Assembly: GCA_024231375.1 (NCBI GenBank)
Contig: JAAEQP010001443.1
Span: 1-7,521 of the forward strand
DNA length: 7,521 bases
Direction: 5' to 3'
From: a bacterium
GTDB taxonomy: Bacteria > Hydrogenedentota > Hydrogenedentia > Hydrogenedentiales > SLHB01
A model generated the notes under the pieces. The model did not search any database, had not been told where the DNA came from, and worked only from the letters and a program-made list of their open reading frames with translations. The position numbers and the translations under genes are program-made. Shown piece after piece: positions 7,418-7,521 of the stretch (positions within the stretch are counted from its first letter, which is position 1; each line of letters starts with the position of its first letter).

Positions 7418-7521
7418 CTACCAGACGGCGGCCACGGCGTTGAAGGTCGCCGCGGCGCGTATGGCAGTCCCGTGTAGGGTATCCACATCTTCTTCCAGAA
7501 TGGCTTTGCAGTACCCCTGCA
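7418..7521 (-). CDS. C-terminal 33 codons of an unidentified protein, cut by window edge
   Basis: From the window edge the minus strand reads 33 sense codons and a TAG at 7420-7418. The sequence includes YCKAILEEDVDTLHG and ends AAATFNAVAAVW. Codon third positions are mostly G or C, as in the neighbouring genes, and the residues suit an amphipathic helix, so a true gene end is likely. No family is recognised. It lies 27 nt before the kinase start, in the same frame, and is probably its operon partner. Confidence 0.5.
   Translation of the reverse strand, partial: QGYCKAILEEDVDTLHGTAIRAAATFNAVAAVW

Overview
The window is GC-rich chromosomal DNA, apparently from a free-living bacterium. No rRNA, tRNA, integrase or plasmid gene is visible. 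Three features together point to the PVC superphylum or a relative such as Planctomycetes, Lentisphaerae or Hydrogenedentota: a Hanks-type kinase with a DWG motif and one membrane span, a secreted DUF4838 protein, and a DegT-type aminotransferase. This is an inference from gene content; no phylogenetic marker is present.

Layout. Bases 1-73 may hold the 3' end of a plus-strand gene cut by the window edge. Bases 41-265 carry a cluster of short GGGGAC-core repeats in both orientations, including a nested imperfect palindrome at 96-179, which looks like a REP/MITE-type element. A two-tier hairpin (294-324) and an extended -10 promoter (370-378) follow, then a plus-strand DegT/DnrJ/EryC1/StrS aminotransferase (428-1687). 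The rest is coded on the minus strand. In transcription order these are the last 33 codons of an unidentified protein (7521-7418), a membrane Ser/Thr protein kinase (7390-5669), an endonuclease III (5694-4999, overlapping the kinase end), an HD-GYP protein (4897-4145) with its own promoter, and a secreted DUF4838 protein (4048-1691). The DUF4838 gene converges on the aminotransferase with only 3 bp between stop codons.

How the genes may work together. Kinase and endonuclease III are probably co-transcribed and translationally coupled, although no functional link between them is obvious. The HD-GYP protein keeps its GYP motif and several metal ligands. It has lost the His of the HD pair (now Arg119) and the His of the usual GHS motif (now Ser87), so it may be a signalling pseudoenzyme. 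The DUF4838 protein has a signal peptide and domains typical of carbohydrate-active proteins. The aminotransferase belongs to the sugar or cyclitol aminating family. A shared role in glycan metabolism is possible but unproven, because the two are divergently regulated and only converge at their ends.

I see no clear new multigene system. The points most worth checking are the degenerate HD-GYP protein, the nested palindromic repeat cluster, the kinase's unassigned extracytoplasmic region, and the matching TGC-TAnnAT extended -10 promoters of two genes.
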